A DNA stretch of 64,000 nucleotides, taken from positions 31,438-95,437 of the forward strand of contig NZ_PQVF01000014.1 of NCBI RefSeq assembly GCF_002920915.1, in the 5' to 3' direction. A program made the position numbers and the translations under genes. The notes under the pieces were generated by a model. The model was given only the letters and a program-made list of their open reading frames with translations, was not told where the DNA came from and ran no database searches. Position 1 is the first letter of the stretch. Each line of letters begins with the position of its first letter. Of this stretch, positions 9,482 through 18,685 are shown one piece after another. This DNA is from Solitalea longa (GTDB lineage Bacteria > Bacteroidota > Bacteroidia > Sphingobacteriales > Sphingobacteriaceae).

Positions 9482-9532
9482 TATCCTGTTGAATTTCAGC
9501 TTTAAAATCTTATTTTAAAGTAAAATAGGATA
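9482..9532. promoter_or_regulatory. Nested palindrome upstream of the amino-alcohol operon
   Basis: The inner perfect inverted repeat CTTTAAAAT-ctt-ATTTTAAAG (9500-9520) is enclosed by TATCCT (9482-9487) and AGGATA (9527-9532). It ends 4 nt before the permease start, the right place for an operator. No regulator gene lies in this operon. Confidence 0.45.
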
Positions 9533-9536
9533 ACCT

Positions 9537-10880
9537 ATGGATACAAAGAATGGCTTGCAAAAAACGTTAAGTCCTTTTATGCTGTGGGGGCTGGGGGTGG
9601 GTTATGTAATATCAGGAATGTATTTCGGGTGGAACCTGGGTTTGGAAAAAGGGGGGACACTCGGAATGGCAATTGCCACCCTGGTGATTATGCTGATGTA
9701 TGTTACATTTACTTTTAGCTATACAGAATTAGCATGTGCAATACCCAAGGCCGGCGGTGTGTTTGATTATGCAGGTAAGGCACTGGGAAAGAATGTAGGT
9801 TTTGTTGCAGGTATAGCTCAAACAGTTGAATTTATTTTTGCCCCTCCAGCCATTGCTTTTGCCATTGGCGCTTATTTTAATGCTTTTTTTCCTCAGATTC
9901 CAATCCTAGCCAGCGCACTGGTAGTTTATTGCCTATTTACAGCTTTGAATATTTACGGCATTAAAGCGGCTGCCTCTTTTGAAGCAATAATAACTGTTCT
10001 GGCTGTAGGTGAGTTGTTATTATTTGCTGGTTTAAGTGCTCCAAGTTTTAAAACTGAAAATTTAGTCAGGAATGCTTTCCCTAATGGTTGGTCCGGTGCA
10101 TTTGCTGCAATTCCATTTGCCATATGGTTTTTTTTGGGAATAGAGGGAGTAGCAAATGTCACAGAAGAAACAAAAAATCCGCAGAAAGACATTATTAAGG
10201 GTTTTGGCTGGGCCATTTTTACTTTGGTGATCTTGTGTGTTTTAGTCTTTGTTTATTCTATAGGTGTTGGGGGCTGGGAAACAATAGTATTTAAAAATGG
10301 CATTTCCGGAGCAACCTCAGACTCTCCGCTTCCTCTTGCTTTAGCAAAAATTACAGGGGATAATCATGTAATGTATCACCTCTTAATTACTATAGGTATG
10401 TTTGGTCTCATTGCCTCTTTTCACGGATTAATTCTGGCTGCCGGTCGTTCTACCTATGAAATGGGAAGGGTTAGAAATATGCCCACTTTTTTAGGGGTGA
10501 TTTCGGGTCGATTTCAAACACCCGCAAATGCATTGCTGGGCAATATGGTCATCGGCATTATTGCATTATTATCCGGAAGAACAGGGGAGTTAATTATCCT
10601 GTCGGTTTTTGGGGCACTTACCCTCTATATCATTTCCATGATTTCATTAATTGTATTGCGACGTAAGCATCCTCAACTAAATCGTCCGTTCAAGGTTCCC
10701 TTTTATCCGTGGTTTCCCATTCTAGCCTTAGCAATCGCGTCTATCTCGCTAATAGCCATGTTTATTTATAACCTAAAACTAGGGCTGATCTATTTTGGAT
10801 TACTAGTTGTAAGTTTTTTCTTGTTTAAAGTATTTAATACCCACAAAACTCTTGTTTATGATAGCACAGGAAATTCTTGA
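9537..10880 (+). CDS. eat: APC-superfamily amine permease, ethanolamine permease type
   Basis: 447 residues with about 12 predicted helices. The N-terminal SPFMLWGLGVGYVISGMYFG and FTFSYTELACAIPKAGG are the pattern I associate with ethanolamine permeases of the Eat type within the APC superfamily. It should import ethanolamine or a related amino alcohol through the inner membrane. First gene of a tight five-gene operon; its last 23 nt overlap the ligase gene. The four downstream enzymes fit amino-alcohol breakdown, which supports the assignment. An amino-acid substrate cannot be excluded. Confidence 0.75.
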   Translation: MDTKNGLQKTLSPFMLWGLGVGYVISGMYFGWNLGLEKGGTLGMAIATLVIMLMYVTFTFSYTELACAIPKAGGVFDYAGKALGKNVGFVAGIAQTVEFIFAPPAIAFAIGAYFNAFFPQIPILASALVVYCLFTALNIYGIKAAASFEAIITVLAVGELLLFAGLSAPSFKTENLVRNAFPNGWSGAFAAIPFAIWFFLGIEGVANVTEETKNPQKDIIKGFGWAIFTLVILCVLVFVYSIGVGGWETIVFKNGISGATSDSPLPLALAKITGDNHVMYHLLITIGMFGLIASFHGLILAAGRSTYEMGRVRNMPTFLGVISGRFQTPANALLGNMVIGIIALLSGRTGELIILSVFGALTLYIISMISLIVLRRKHPQLNRPFKVPFYPWFPILALAIASISLIAMFIYNLKLGLIYFGLLVVSFFLFKVFNTHKTLVYDSTGNS

Positions 10881-12216
10881 TTACGTTAATCAGCATCCTT
10901 CTGGCAAAGTGAAATTGGCCGTTGCTGACATTGATGGAGTTTTAAGAGGAAAATATGTTTCTACGGATAAGTTTTTATCTATTGTTGAAGGCCGTCTCGG
11001 ATTTTGCGATGTAACTTTTGGTTGGGATATGAATGACGCTGCCTATGATAATGTTCAATTTACAGGTTGGCATACCGGTTATCCAGACGCATTGGTTCAG
11101 CTCGATATGAATACATTCAGAAAAATTCCCTGGGAAAATGATATTCCTTTCTTTCTGGGTGATTTTATTAATGCTGATAATGTACCTGCTGTGGTTTGCC
11201 CTCGTCAGTTGTTGAAAAAGGTTGTATATGAATGTGAACAAACAGGCTTTAAGCCTTACTTTTCACAAGAGTTCGAATGGTTCAATTTTGAAGAAACCCC
11301 TTCCAGTCTAAATGAAAAAGGGTTTCAAAATCTTAAAACGCTCAGTCCTGGAATGTTCGGGTATTCTATTCTTCGTAGTTCATTGAAAAATGAATTCATG
11401 ACAGATCTTTTTGAATTACTTAAGCGTTTCGAAGTTCCAATAGAAGGGTTACATACCGAAACGGGGCCTGGAGTTTATGAAGCGGCCATCACTTATGCTG
11501 ATGCGCTTGAAGCTGCTGATAGGGCAACGCTATTTAAAACTGCTGTAAAAGAAATTGGCTACAAACATGGCATTATTGCCACCTTCATGGCTAAAATAAC
11601 CGAAAATTTACCCGGTTGCAGTGGGCATGTTCATCAAAGTTTGTGGGATTTAGAGTCAAGCAAGAATCTGTTTTACGAAGAGAAAGATGAGCAGCAGATG
11701 AGCGCTATTATGCGAAGCTATATCGCCGGACAGCTTTATTGCCTGCCACATATTTTACCGATGCTGGCACCAACCATTAATAGCTATAAACGTTTGGTTG
11801 AAGGAGCCTGGGCTCCAACTACCCTAACCTGGTCTGTTGATAACCGAACGGTAGCTCTAAGAGCATTACCCTTTAATAAGAAGTCGACACGTTTAGAAAC
11901 AAGAGTAGTTGGTTCGGATGTCAATCCTTACTTAGCTATTGCCGCTTGTCTGGCGACGGGTTTATACGGGATAAAGAATCAACTTAAATTAAAACAACCG
12001 GCTACAGTTGGAAACGGATATCGCGACTACTCAAATGGAACACTGCCTAACAACCTTTATGAAGCTACGCTACAGATGAAAAACTCAGTAGTTGCAAAAG
12101 AGCTGTTTGGTGAAGACTTCGTGAATCATTTTACCGCAACAAGAGATTGGGAATGGCGCCAGTTTTCAAAGACGGTGACTGATTGGGAATTGAAGCGTTA
12201 TATGGAGATCATTTAA
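10858..12216 (+). CDS. Glutamine-synthetase-like gamma-glutamylamide ligase (probable gamma-glutamylethanolamide synthetase)
   Basis: 452 residues from the ATG at 10858; a TTG 6 nt upstream is the only longer option. It has the glutamine-synthetase beta-grasp N-terminus (KVKLAVADIDGVLRGKYV) and catalytic barrel with HTETGPGVYEAA and SGHVHQSL, but belongs with the PuuA/GlnA4-type ligases rather than ammonia-assimilating GlnA. I infer that it uses ATP to couple glutamate to the amine of the imported substrate, protecting it during oxidation. It overlaps the permease and lies 12 nt before the alcohol dehydrogenase. Confidence 0.8.
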   Translation: MIAQEILDYVNQHPSGKVKLAVADIDGVLRGKYVSTDKFLSIVEGRLGFCDVTFGWDMNDAAYDNVQFTGWHTGYPDALVQLDMNTFRKIPWENDIPFFLGDFINADNVPAVVCPRQLLKKVVYECEQTGFKPYFSQEFEWFNFEETPSSLNEKGFQNLKTLSPGMFGYSILRSSLKNEFMTDLFELLKRFEVPIEGLHTETGPGVYEAAITYADALEAADRATLFKTAVKEIGYKHGIIATFMAKITENLPGCSGHVHQSLWDLESSKNLFYEEKDEQQMSAIMRSYIAGQLYCLPHILPMLAPTINSYKRLVEGAWAPTTLTWSVDNRTVALRALPFNKKSTRLETRVVGSDVNPYLAIAACLATGLYGIKNQLKLKQPATVGNGYRDYSNGTLPNNLYEATLQMKNSVVAKELFGEDFVNHFTATRDWEWRQFSKTVTDWELKRYMEII

Positions 12217-12228
12217 AAACAGTGAACT

Positions 12229-13377
12229 ATGACTTTTGACAAAGTATATCAGTATAATTTTCCAACTACTATTCGATTTGGAGCGGGTTCGGTAAAGGAG
12301 CTTTCGAATTATTTAAAAAATAATGATTTGCATAAGCCCTTAATAGTTACAGATAGCTTAATTGTGCAGCTTCCATTTTTTAAAGAAATAGTGGATGATC
12401 TGCAAAAACATAATATTTCAGTAGAAGTATTTTGTGATACCCATAAAAACCCTGTGAAATCAGATGTTTATAAAGGAGTTGATGTATGGGATAACACAAA
12501 CAGAGATTCAATTATTGGCATTGGGGGCGGGGCTGCCTTAGATATTGCCAGGGCAATAGCTTTACGTGTTAATCATCGTGAAGATCTATTTAAATACGAC
12601 GATTTAATTGGAGGAGATATTTTTGTAACGAATGAGGTCCCTCATTTCATTACCATTCCAACAACCTCCGGTACAGGAAGTGAAGTAGGGCGTAGTGCTA
12701 TCATTGCTGATGATGAAACCCATCAGAAAAGGATTCTTTTTTCGCCTAAACTGATGGCCAAAATTGTATTTGCCGATCCTTTGCTTACCATGGATTTACC
12801 GCCATTTGTTACAGCTGCTACCGGAATGGATGCGCTTACGCATAATATGGAGGCTTTTTTGGCAAAAAATCCACACCCGATTTGTGATGGGATTGCCCTG
12901 GAAGGTATTTCGTTGATTAAAGATTCATTGGAAAAAGCGACCAATAATCCTGATTTGGAGTCTAGAAGTAAAATGATGATCGCTTCTATGATGGGTGCTA
13001 TTGCTTTTCAAAAAGGATTAGGAGTGGTTCATTCTTTGGCTCATCCGCTTTCTTCATTATTAGATACGCACCACGGTTTGGCAAATGCAGTAAACATCCC
13101 ATACGGTATAGCGTTTAATATTGAAGGGTTTGAATATAAGTTCAGGCGAATTTCCAGAGCCTTGGATTTAAAAGAGGAAACAGGCGTGGCGGTGGTTAAT
13201 TATTTGTTTGAATTGAATTCGAAGATCAACATCCCTCATAAATTAAGTGACATAGGCGTTCGGGAAGAGCATATTGAAACATTAGCGGATATGGCAATAG
13301 CCGATTTTGCCCATCCAAATAATCCCAAACCTGTAACACGTGATGACTTTAAATCATTGTATCTAAAAGCACTATAA
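12229..13377 (+). CDS. Iron-containing (group III) alcohol dehydrogenase
   Basis: 382 residues. NAD-binding GIGGGAALDIARA and TTSGTGSE motifs precede the metal-binding C-terminal half, with the Asp in GMDALTHNMEAF and histidines in GVVHSLAHPLSSLLDTHHG. Normal length. In context it would oxidise the free alcohol of gamma-glutamylethanolamide to the aldehyde. Its presence, and the absence of a PuuB-type oxidase or an aminotransferase, argues for an amino alcohol rather than a diamine as substrate. Confidence 0.9.
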   Translation: MTFDKVYQYNFPTTIRFGAGSVKELSNYLKNNDLHKPLIVTDSLIVQLPFFKEIVDDLQKHNISVEVFCDTHKNPVKSDVYKGVDVWDNTNRDSIIGIGGGAALDIARAIALRVNHREDLFKYDDLIGGDIFVTNEVPHFITIPTTSGTGSEVGRSAIIADDETHQKRILFSPKLMAKIVFADPLLTMDLPPFVTAATGMDALTHNMEAFLAKNPHPICDGIALEGISLIKDSLEKATNNPDLESRSKMMIASMMGAIAFQKGLGVVHSLAHPLSSLLDTHHGLANAVNIPYGIAFNIEGFEYKFRRISRALDLKEETGVAVVNYLFELNSKINIPHKLSDIGVREEHIETLADMAIADFAHPNNPKPVTRDDFKSLYLKAL

Positions 13378-13393
13378 GCTAAAGGTTTTATAA

Positions 13394-14092
13394 ATGTTAA
13401 CTATAGGTGTAACGGATTGCAGTAAGTACAGTAATTATAGCAACTGGATAATTTCGGGCAGTGATGATATTGAGATCATCAAGCTGAGCCCTGCAAAGGC
13501 AAATGTTGAAGATCTCAAAAAGTGTCATGGTTTGTTGCTTACCGGTGGCGAAGATGTAAATCCTCAGTTTTATAATAAGCCTGAATACCTGAAATATTGT
13601 TATGCCGATGATGTGAACGAAACTCGTGATGAGTTTGAGTTACAATTATTGGAACTAGCGATAATGGATAATCTGCCAATTTTAGGTATTTGCCGAGGGA
13701 TGCAGATCGCTAATGTTTTTTTCGGAGGAACACTCATTCCCGATATTCCTTCATGGGATAAACCTTCTCATTCAAAACTTCTGGATGGAAATGATCAATA
13801 TCATCAGGTACAAGTCGATGATTCTTCATGGTTATCAAAAGTTTTGACCCAAAAACAAGGACTGATCAATAGTAATCATCACCAGAGTGTTGATAAGGTT
13901 GGAGAGTTATTAAAGATCAGCGCCTGCTCTCCGGACGGGGTTGTTGAAGCTATTGAGTGGAAAGAACCTGATAAAAAGTCTTTCCTCTGCATGGTTCAAT
14001 GGCATCCTGAACGTATGAATGATCAGGAAAGCCCCTTTGTGAGGAATATAAAAAATACATTTCTAACTGCTTCAAAGGAAAAATCAGTTTAG
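13394..14092 (+). CDS. Class I glutamine-amidotransferase-like gamma-glutamyl hydrolase (PuuD-like)
   Basis: 232 residues with the nucleophile elbow LGICRGMQ (Cys100), the family segment LLLTGGEDVNPQFY and the catalytic His in QWHPERM. PuuD-type enzymes cleave gamma-glutamyl amide bonds. In this operon it would release glutamate and, for an ethanolamine substrate, glycine. It starts 16 nt after the dehydrogenase stop and ends 24 nt before the preferred start of the aldehyde dehydrogenase. Confidence 0.88.
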   Translation: MLTIGVTDCSKYSNYSNWIISGSDDIEIIKLSPAKANVEDLKKCHGLLLTGGEDVNPQFYNKPEYLKYCYADDVNETRDEFELQLLELAIMDNLPILGICRGMQIANVFFGGTLIPDIPSWDKPSHSKLLDGNDQYHQVQVDDSSWLSKVLTQKQGLINSNHHQSVDKVGELLKISACSPDGVVEAIEWKEPDKKSFLCMVQWHPERMNDQESPFVRNIKNTFLTASKEKSV

Positions 14093-14116
14093 TTCATGTT
14101 CTTTAAACCTACTGCT

Positions 14117-15481
14117 ATGAATATTATTAATCCGGCTACAGAAGAAATAATTGCAACAATAGATGAAGATACCCAGGAAACACTCCATCGAAAGTTTGAA
14201 ATTCTTCAAACTGGACAGATCGCTTGGGCTCGGCAACCATTAGCGGAACGGATAAAGATTATTCTCAGTTTTTATCATTTGCTGGAAGATGAAATAGAAT
14301 ATTTAGCTGGAGTACTCACCTCGGAAGTAGGAAAGCCATTAAATCAAAGTCGTAATGAGATAAATGGAGCAAGAAATCGTATTACTTGGATGCTCAATAA
14401 TGCTGAAAAATACTTAAGCGACGAATGGATGACAATTGGTGAAGGTCTAAAAGAGAAAATTACCTATGAGCCGTTAGGGGTTATTTGCAATATCTCCGCC
14501 TGGAACTATCCTTATTTGGTGGGTGTAAATGTATTTATTCCGGCATTGTTAGCTGGCAATGCGGTGATGTATAAGCCTTCAGAGTTCTCAACGCTAACGG
14601 GTATACAAATAGGTAAATTATTAAAACAAGCGGGACTTCCTGACCAGGTGTTTCAAACAGCTCTGGGAGCAAAAACAACTGGAGAAGCTTTGCTGGATAT
14701 GGATTTTGAGGGTTATTTCTTCACAGGTTCTTACCAAACGGGAAAATATATTTATGAACGAGTTGCTACTAAAATGGTTCCTTGTCAGTTGGAGCTAGGT
14801 GGTAAAGACCCACTTTATGTGGCTGATGATGTGAACGATATTGAAGCGGTAGCCGCTTCAACCGCCGATGGTGCATTTTACAATAATGGACAAAGCTGCT
14901 GTGCCGTAGAGCGTATTTATGTGCATGAGCGGATTTATGATGAATATGTTAATGCGTTTTTGAAAGAGGTTAGATCATGGAAAGTAGGGTTGCCAACAGA
15001 AGATGGTGTGTATTTAGGTCCGTTAACTCGAAAGAACCAAATAGCTATTCTTGATCAACAAGTGAATGAAGCTATTGAAAAGGGTGCGATTCTTCAAACT
15101 GGAGGTAAACGATCAGATGGTAAAGGGTATTATTTTGAACCTACGGTTTTAACAGATGTGACAAATGAGATGAGGGTTATGCAAGAAGAAAGTTTCGGTC
15201 CTATTATCGGAATAATGAAAGTGAAAGATGATATGGAAGCGTTAAAGCTGATGCAGGATACCCAGTATGGATTAACGGCGGCTGTGTATGCTAATGAAAA
15301 AGAGCGGGCCGAGCGAATACTGAACCAAATTAATACCGGAACGGGTTACTGGAACTGCTGCGACCGGGTGAGTGCAGCCCTGCCCTGGAGCGGACGGAAA
15401 CATTCGGGCTTTGGCGCCACACTTTCCCATCAAGGTTTTCGGGCATTTACAAAACCGAAAGCCTGGCATATGAGGGAGTAA
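14117..15481 (+). CDS. NAD(P)-dependent aldehyde dehydrogenase
   Basis: 454 residues from the ATG at 14117, which gives the usual N-terminus MNIINPATEE. An ATG at 14096 adds seven residues. Catalytic Glu lies in CQLELGGKDPLYV and the nucleophile Cys in NNGQSCCAVERI. It is expected to oxidise the gamma-glutamyl aldehyde made by the alcohol dehydrogenase. Last gene of the operon; a terminator follows 30 nt after the stop. Confidence 0.9.
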   Translation: MNIINPATEEIIATIDEDTQETLHRKFEILQTGQIAWARQPLAERIKIILSFYHLLEDEIEYLAGVLTSEVGKPLNQSRNEINGARNRITWMLNNAEKYLSDEWMTIGEGLKEKITYEPLGVICNISAWNYPYLVGVNVFIPALLAGNAVMYKPSEFSTLTGIQIGKLLKQAGLPDQVFQTALGAKTTGEALLDMDFEGYFFTGSYQTGKYIYERVATKMVPCQLELGGKDPLYVADDVNDIEAVAASTADGAFYNNGQSCCAVERIYVHERIYDEYVNAFLKEVRSWKVGLPTEDGVYLGPLTRKNQIAILDQQVNEAIEKGAILQTGGKRSDGKGYYFEPTVLTDVTNEMRVMQEESFGPIIGIMKVKDDMEALKLMQDTQYGLTAAVYANEKERAERILNQINTGTGYWNCCDRVSAALPWSGRKHSGFGATLSHQGFRAFTKPKAWHMRE

Positions 15482-15510
15482 TTGCCTAATCGCCAATAAT
15501 TTTATGACAC

Positions 15511-15546
15511 AAGCCATGGTTACAAAAGAATCATGGCTTATTGTTT
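15511..15546 (+). terminator. Terminator of the amino-alcohol operon
   Basis: Stem AAGCCATG (15511-15518) and CATGGCTT (15532-15539), loop GTTACAAAAGAAT, followed by ATTGTTT. The loop is nearly identical to that at 9409-9421. Confidence 0.85.
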
Positions 15547-15637
15547 ATTATACACTTAGCATTTCTTTCTTAATATTTTATTGATTTTAGATATTCGTTA
15601 ATTTAAATAACAAAATGACAATAAATTAAATATTGCA

Positions 15638-15667
15638 TTGACAAAATGATAATATTTCTTAATTTGC
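15638..15667 (+). promoter_or_regulatory. Candidate promoter of ppc
   Basis: TTG at 15638-15640 and TTAATTTG at 15659-15666, a one-mismatch form of TAnnTTTG, at about the usual Bacteroidota spacing, 23 nt before the ATG. Confidence 0.4.
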
Positions 15668-15689
15668 GTTTCAATTCAATTTGTACAAA

Positions 15690-18470
15690 ATGGAACACCT
15701 GAGTGATGCACTACTGAATGACCTGCATTTGGTTAAAGAACGTATGGGAAATTCATTCCATGATCTGGAATTTATTCTAACTTGTTTAAAAGAAGTTTTG
15801 GAAGAGAGCGGAGAAAGCGATTTGGCCCGTTTTATTCCATGGATAAATGAAGAAACACCCAAGGGTGTGGAACTTGGAATTAAGCATATTCAGTTATATT
15901 CAATGGTGTTTCATGTATTGAATTTAATTGAGGTGAATGGCGCTGTTCAACATCGTCGGAAAAAAGAAAGCGACTGCTTGTCTAGTGCCAATGGACTTTG
16001 GGCCCAAAAGCTTCATAATTTAAAGAAAGAGGGTTTATCGGCCGCTGAAATCGCCGGTAAATTAAATACCGTTAAGGTTGAGCCTGTTTTAACGGCTCAC
16101 CCTACCGAGGCAAAACGTATCACAGTTCTTGAGCATCACCGTCAGCTTTATTTGTTGTTAGTACAACGTCAAAATTCAATGTTTTCTGAGCAGGAACAAG
16201 CTCAGATCACGGATGAGATCAAATTACTTTTGGATACATTATGGCGTACCGGTGAGATTTACCTGGAAAAACCTAATGTTGAATCGGAGCTGCGCAATGT
16301 ACTCCACTATTTAACTAATGTTTTTCCGGATGTTCTTCCTATTCTCGACCGCCGCTTAGAGCAAGCTTGGGTAGATGCAGGCTTTGATCCGGAAATGATC
16401 GAGGACATTCGTAACCGTCCAAAGATTTCTTTTGGAAACTGGGTTGGGGGGGACAGAGATGGGCACCCGTTGGTAACAGATGTTGTAACGGCCGAAACAT
16501 TAAAAACACTACGTCTGAATGCATTTGTGGTAATTCGCCGTTCGTTGCTGGACCTAGTGAAAAAACTAAGCTTTACACATTCTTTGGATGAAGCTGATCC
16601 GGCATTGCAACTGCGTATGCTCGAAATGCGGGCGGTTCTGGGGAAGGAAGGTGACGAAGCGTTTTTTAGGAACAATGGTGAATGTTTTCGTCAGTTTGTG
16701 AACCTCTGCCTGGCTATGCTTCCTGTAAAAGTTAAGCGTAACCACCTTGTTGAACTTAAGGAGGAGAATGTTGGTTATACTTATGCAACGGAACTTTTAA
16801 ATGATCTGGTTCTTTTAAGAGAATCAATGATCAAATACGGAGCGAAGCGCGCCGCTTTAAGTTATTTGAATAATGCAATTCGAGTGGTAGATACATTTGG
16901 TTTTCATTTAGCTAAACTGGATGTTCGCCAAAACTCTGCTTTCCACGATAAAGCCATTGACCAGTTGCTTCATGCCAGTGCATTAAATGGCGACACCTAT
17001 GCAAACTGGACGGAAGAGCGTAAGCAAATGTTTTTGAACTGCGAGCTTCAATACAACAGGCCATTTGTTCATCCTTCAATTAAGTTGCAAGAAAATGCCA
17101 GTGCCGTTTTAAAAACGTACGACGAGTTGGCAAAGCATGTTGAGAAATATGGAAATGCGGCAATTGGTTCATTAATAGTGAGCATGACTCGCAGCGTTTC
17201 CGATTTGTTAGCGGTTTATTTATTGCAGCGCGAAGCAGGGCTTTCGGAGTTTACCGAAGACGGTTTAGTTTGCTATTTGCCTGTGGTTCCTTTGTTTGAA
17301 ACCATCGGTGATTTGGAAAACAGTATAGATATCATGGAAACCTTCCTGTCGCATCCGGTTACGCAACGCAGTTTGGCTTACCAACGTAAGCAATCAAACG
17401 GTGCCGACCTGGTACAAATGGTAATGGTGGGATATAGTGATAGTAATAAGGATGGTGGTATCCTGGCTTCTCAGTGGTCATTGTATAAAGCTCAGTATGC
17501 TCTGGCCGAAATTGGCAAGAAACACGGCGTTCGTATTCGTTTCTTCCATGGCCGCGGAGGTTCAGTAAGCCGTGGGGCAGGACCTGCAAATTGGTTTATT
17601 CAGGCATTGCCGCATTCTTCGTTACAAGGAGACTTAAGAGAGACGGAACAAGGTGAAACCATCGAGCAGAAATATGCCAATAAAATGAACGCCAGTTATA
17701 ACCTGGAATTGTTATTGGCCGGAACTGCTTCTTCTACATTATTACAACAGCATAAACCTAGAACACCTCATTCATTAGGTGCTATTTTTGAATGGATGGC
17801 AACAGAAAGCTGTGAGTTTTATGGCAAATTGATTCATAACCCTAATTTCATTCACTTCTTTAGTCAGGCTACGCCAATTGATGCAATCGAATCAAGTAAA
17901 ATTGGTTCGCGTCCGGCACGTAGAACCGGAGAACGCACCTTGGCCGATCTGAGAGCAATTCCTTGGGTATTCAGCTGGAATCAAACCCGCTGCAATATGA
18001 CCAGTTGGTACGGCGTTGGATATACCCTTGAGCGTTTATTCAGCGAACAGCCTGAGAATTTTAGCCGCTTAAAAGAAGCCTTAAATACCGATCCTTTGGT
18101 AAGGTATGTATTCACGAATGTGGAATCATCGCTTGATTCAACTGACGAAGAAATTATCAAGGCTTATGCCGATTTGATGACCAATTTGGAAGCGAAAGAT
18201 GAAATTCTGGAATTGTTGCTTGAAGAGCTGAACAGAACCCGGGCTATGTTTGCTAAACTTCAGGACAGTAGTTTTGAAGAGCGTCGTGAAAATCGTTATC
18301 ATTCAACCCAACTGAGAGCGGTGGCGCTAAAACCACTTCATCAAAGTCAAATAAGGTTGTTAAAACAATGGAGAGAAATGAAGAAGACCGGAGAGGATAC
18401 TGAAGAAATTCTGATAACGCTTCTTACTTCCATAAATGCCATTGCAAGTGCACTTGGAACAACCGGATAA
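15690..18470 (+). CDS. ppc: Phosphoenolpyruvate carboxylase
   Basis: 926 residues from the ATG at 15690 (a TTG lies 9 nt upstream). Both catalytic signatures are present: VLTAHPTEAKR near residue 140 and VMVGYSDSNKDGGI near 580, with GGDRDGHPLV and FHGRGGSVSRGAGP. It carboxylates PEP to oxaloacetate and refills the TCA cycle; pyc further along makes the same product from pyruvate. Monocistronic, with its own terminator. Confidence 0.95.
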   Translation: MEHLSDALLNDLHLVKERMGNSFHDLEFILTCLKEVLEESGESDLARFIPWINEETPKGVELGIKHIQLYSMVFHVLNLIEVNGAVQHRRKKESDCLSSANGLWAQKLHNLKKEGLSAAEIAGKLNTVKVEPVLTAHPTEAKRITVLEHHRQLYLLLVQRQNSMFSEQEQAQITDEIKLLLDTLWRTGEIYLEKPNVESELRNVLHYLTNVFPDVLPILDRRLEQAWVDAGFDPEMIEDIRNRPKISFGNWVGGDRDGHPLVTDVVTAETLKTLRLNAFVVIRRSLLDLVKKLSFTHSLDEADPALQLRMLEMRAVLGKEGDEAFFRNNGECFRQFVNLCLAMLPVKVKRNHLVELKEENVGYTYATELLNDLVLLRESMIKYGAKRAALSYLNNAIRVVDTFGFHLAKLDVRQNSAFHDKAIDQLLHASALNGDTYANWTEERKQMFLNCELQYNRPFVHPSIKLQENASAVLKTYDELAKHVEKYGNAAIGSLIVSMTRSVSDLLAVYLLQREAGLSEFTEDGLVCYLPVVPLFETIGDLENSIDIMETFLSHPVTQRSLAYQRKQSNGADLVQMVMVGYSDSNKDGGILASQWSLYKAQYALAEIGKKHGVRIRFFHGRGGSVSRGAGPANWFIQALPHSSLQGDLRETEQGETIEQKYANKMNASYNLELLLAGTASSTLLQQHKPRTPHSLGAIFEWMATESCEFYGKLIHNPNFIHFFSQATPIDAIESSKIGSRPARRTGERTLADLRAIPWVFSWNQTRCNMTSWYGVGYTLERLFSEQPENFSRLKEALNTDPLVRYVFTNVESSLDSTDEEIIKAYADLMTNLEAKDEILELLLEELNRTRAMFAKLQDSSFEERRENRYHSTQLRAVALKPLHQSQIRLLKQWREMKKTGEDTEEILITLLTSINAIASALGTTG

Positions 18471-18495
18471 TAAATCAAGTTCAATTATATACATG

Positions 18496-18535
18496 AGCGC
18501 CTTTGATTATTTCGAAGGTGCTTTTTTATTTTTAA
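18496..18535 (+). terminator. Terminator of ppc
   Basis: AGCGCCTT (18496-18503) pairs with AAGGTGCT (18515-18522) including one G-U pair, followed by TTTTTTATTTTT. Confidence 0.8.
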
Positions 18536-18685
18536 AAAGGCATGTCAAAAGCCACTATCTCGCAACCTTTGTCATTTTAAGATCATTTTACCGCTAATTA
18601 AATGATTGATAATTAATTACTTGTATTAAAGTCAAGCTGAGTGTGAATTATTTTACTTAACATTGCGCCTTAAAAAATTAACATA

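Noticed and set aside
10852..10857. TTG start for the ligase gene
   Set aside because: The ATG six bases later gives the same domain with a stronger start codon.
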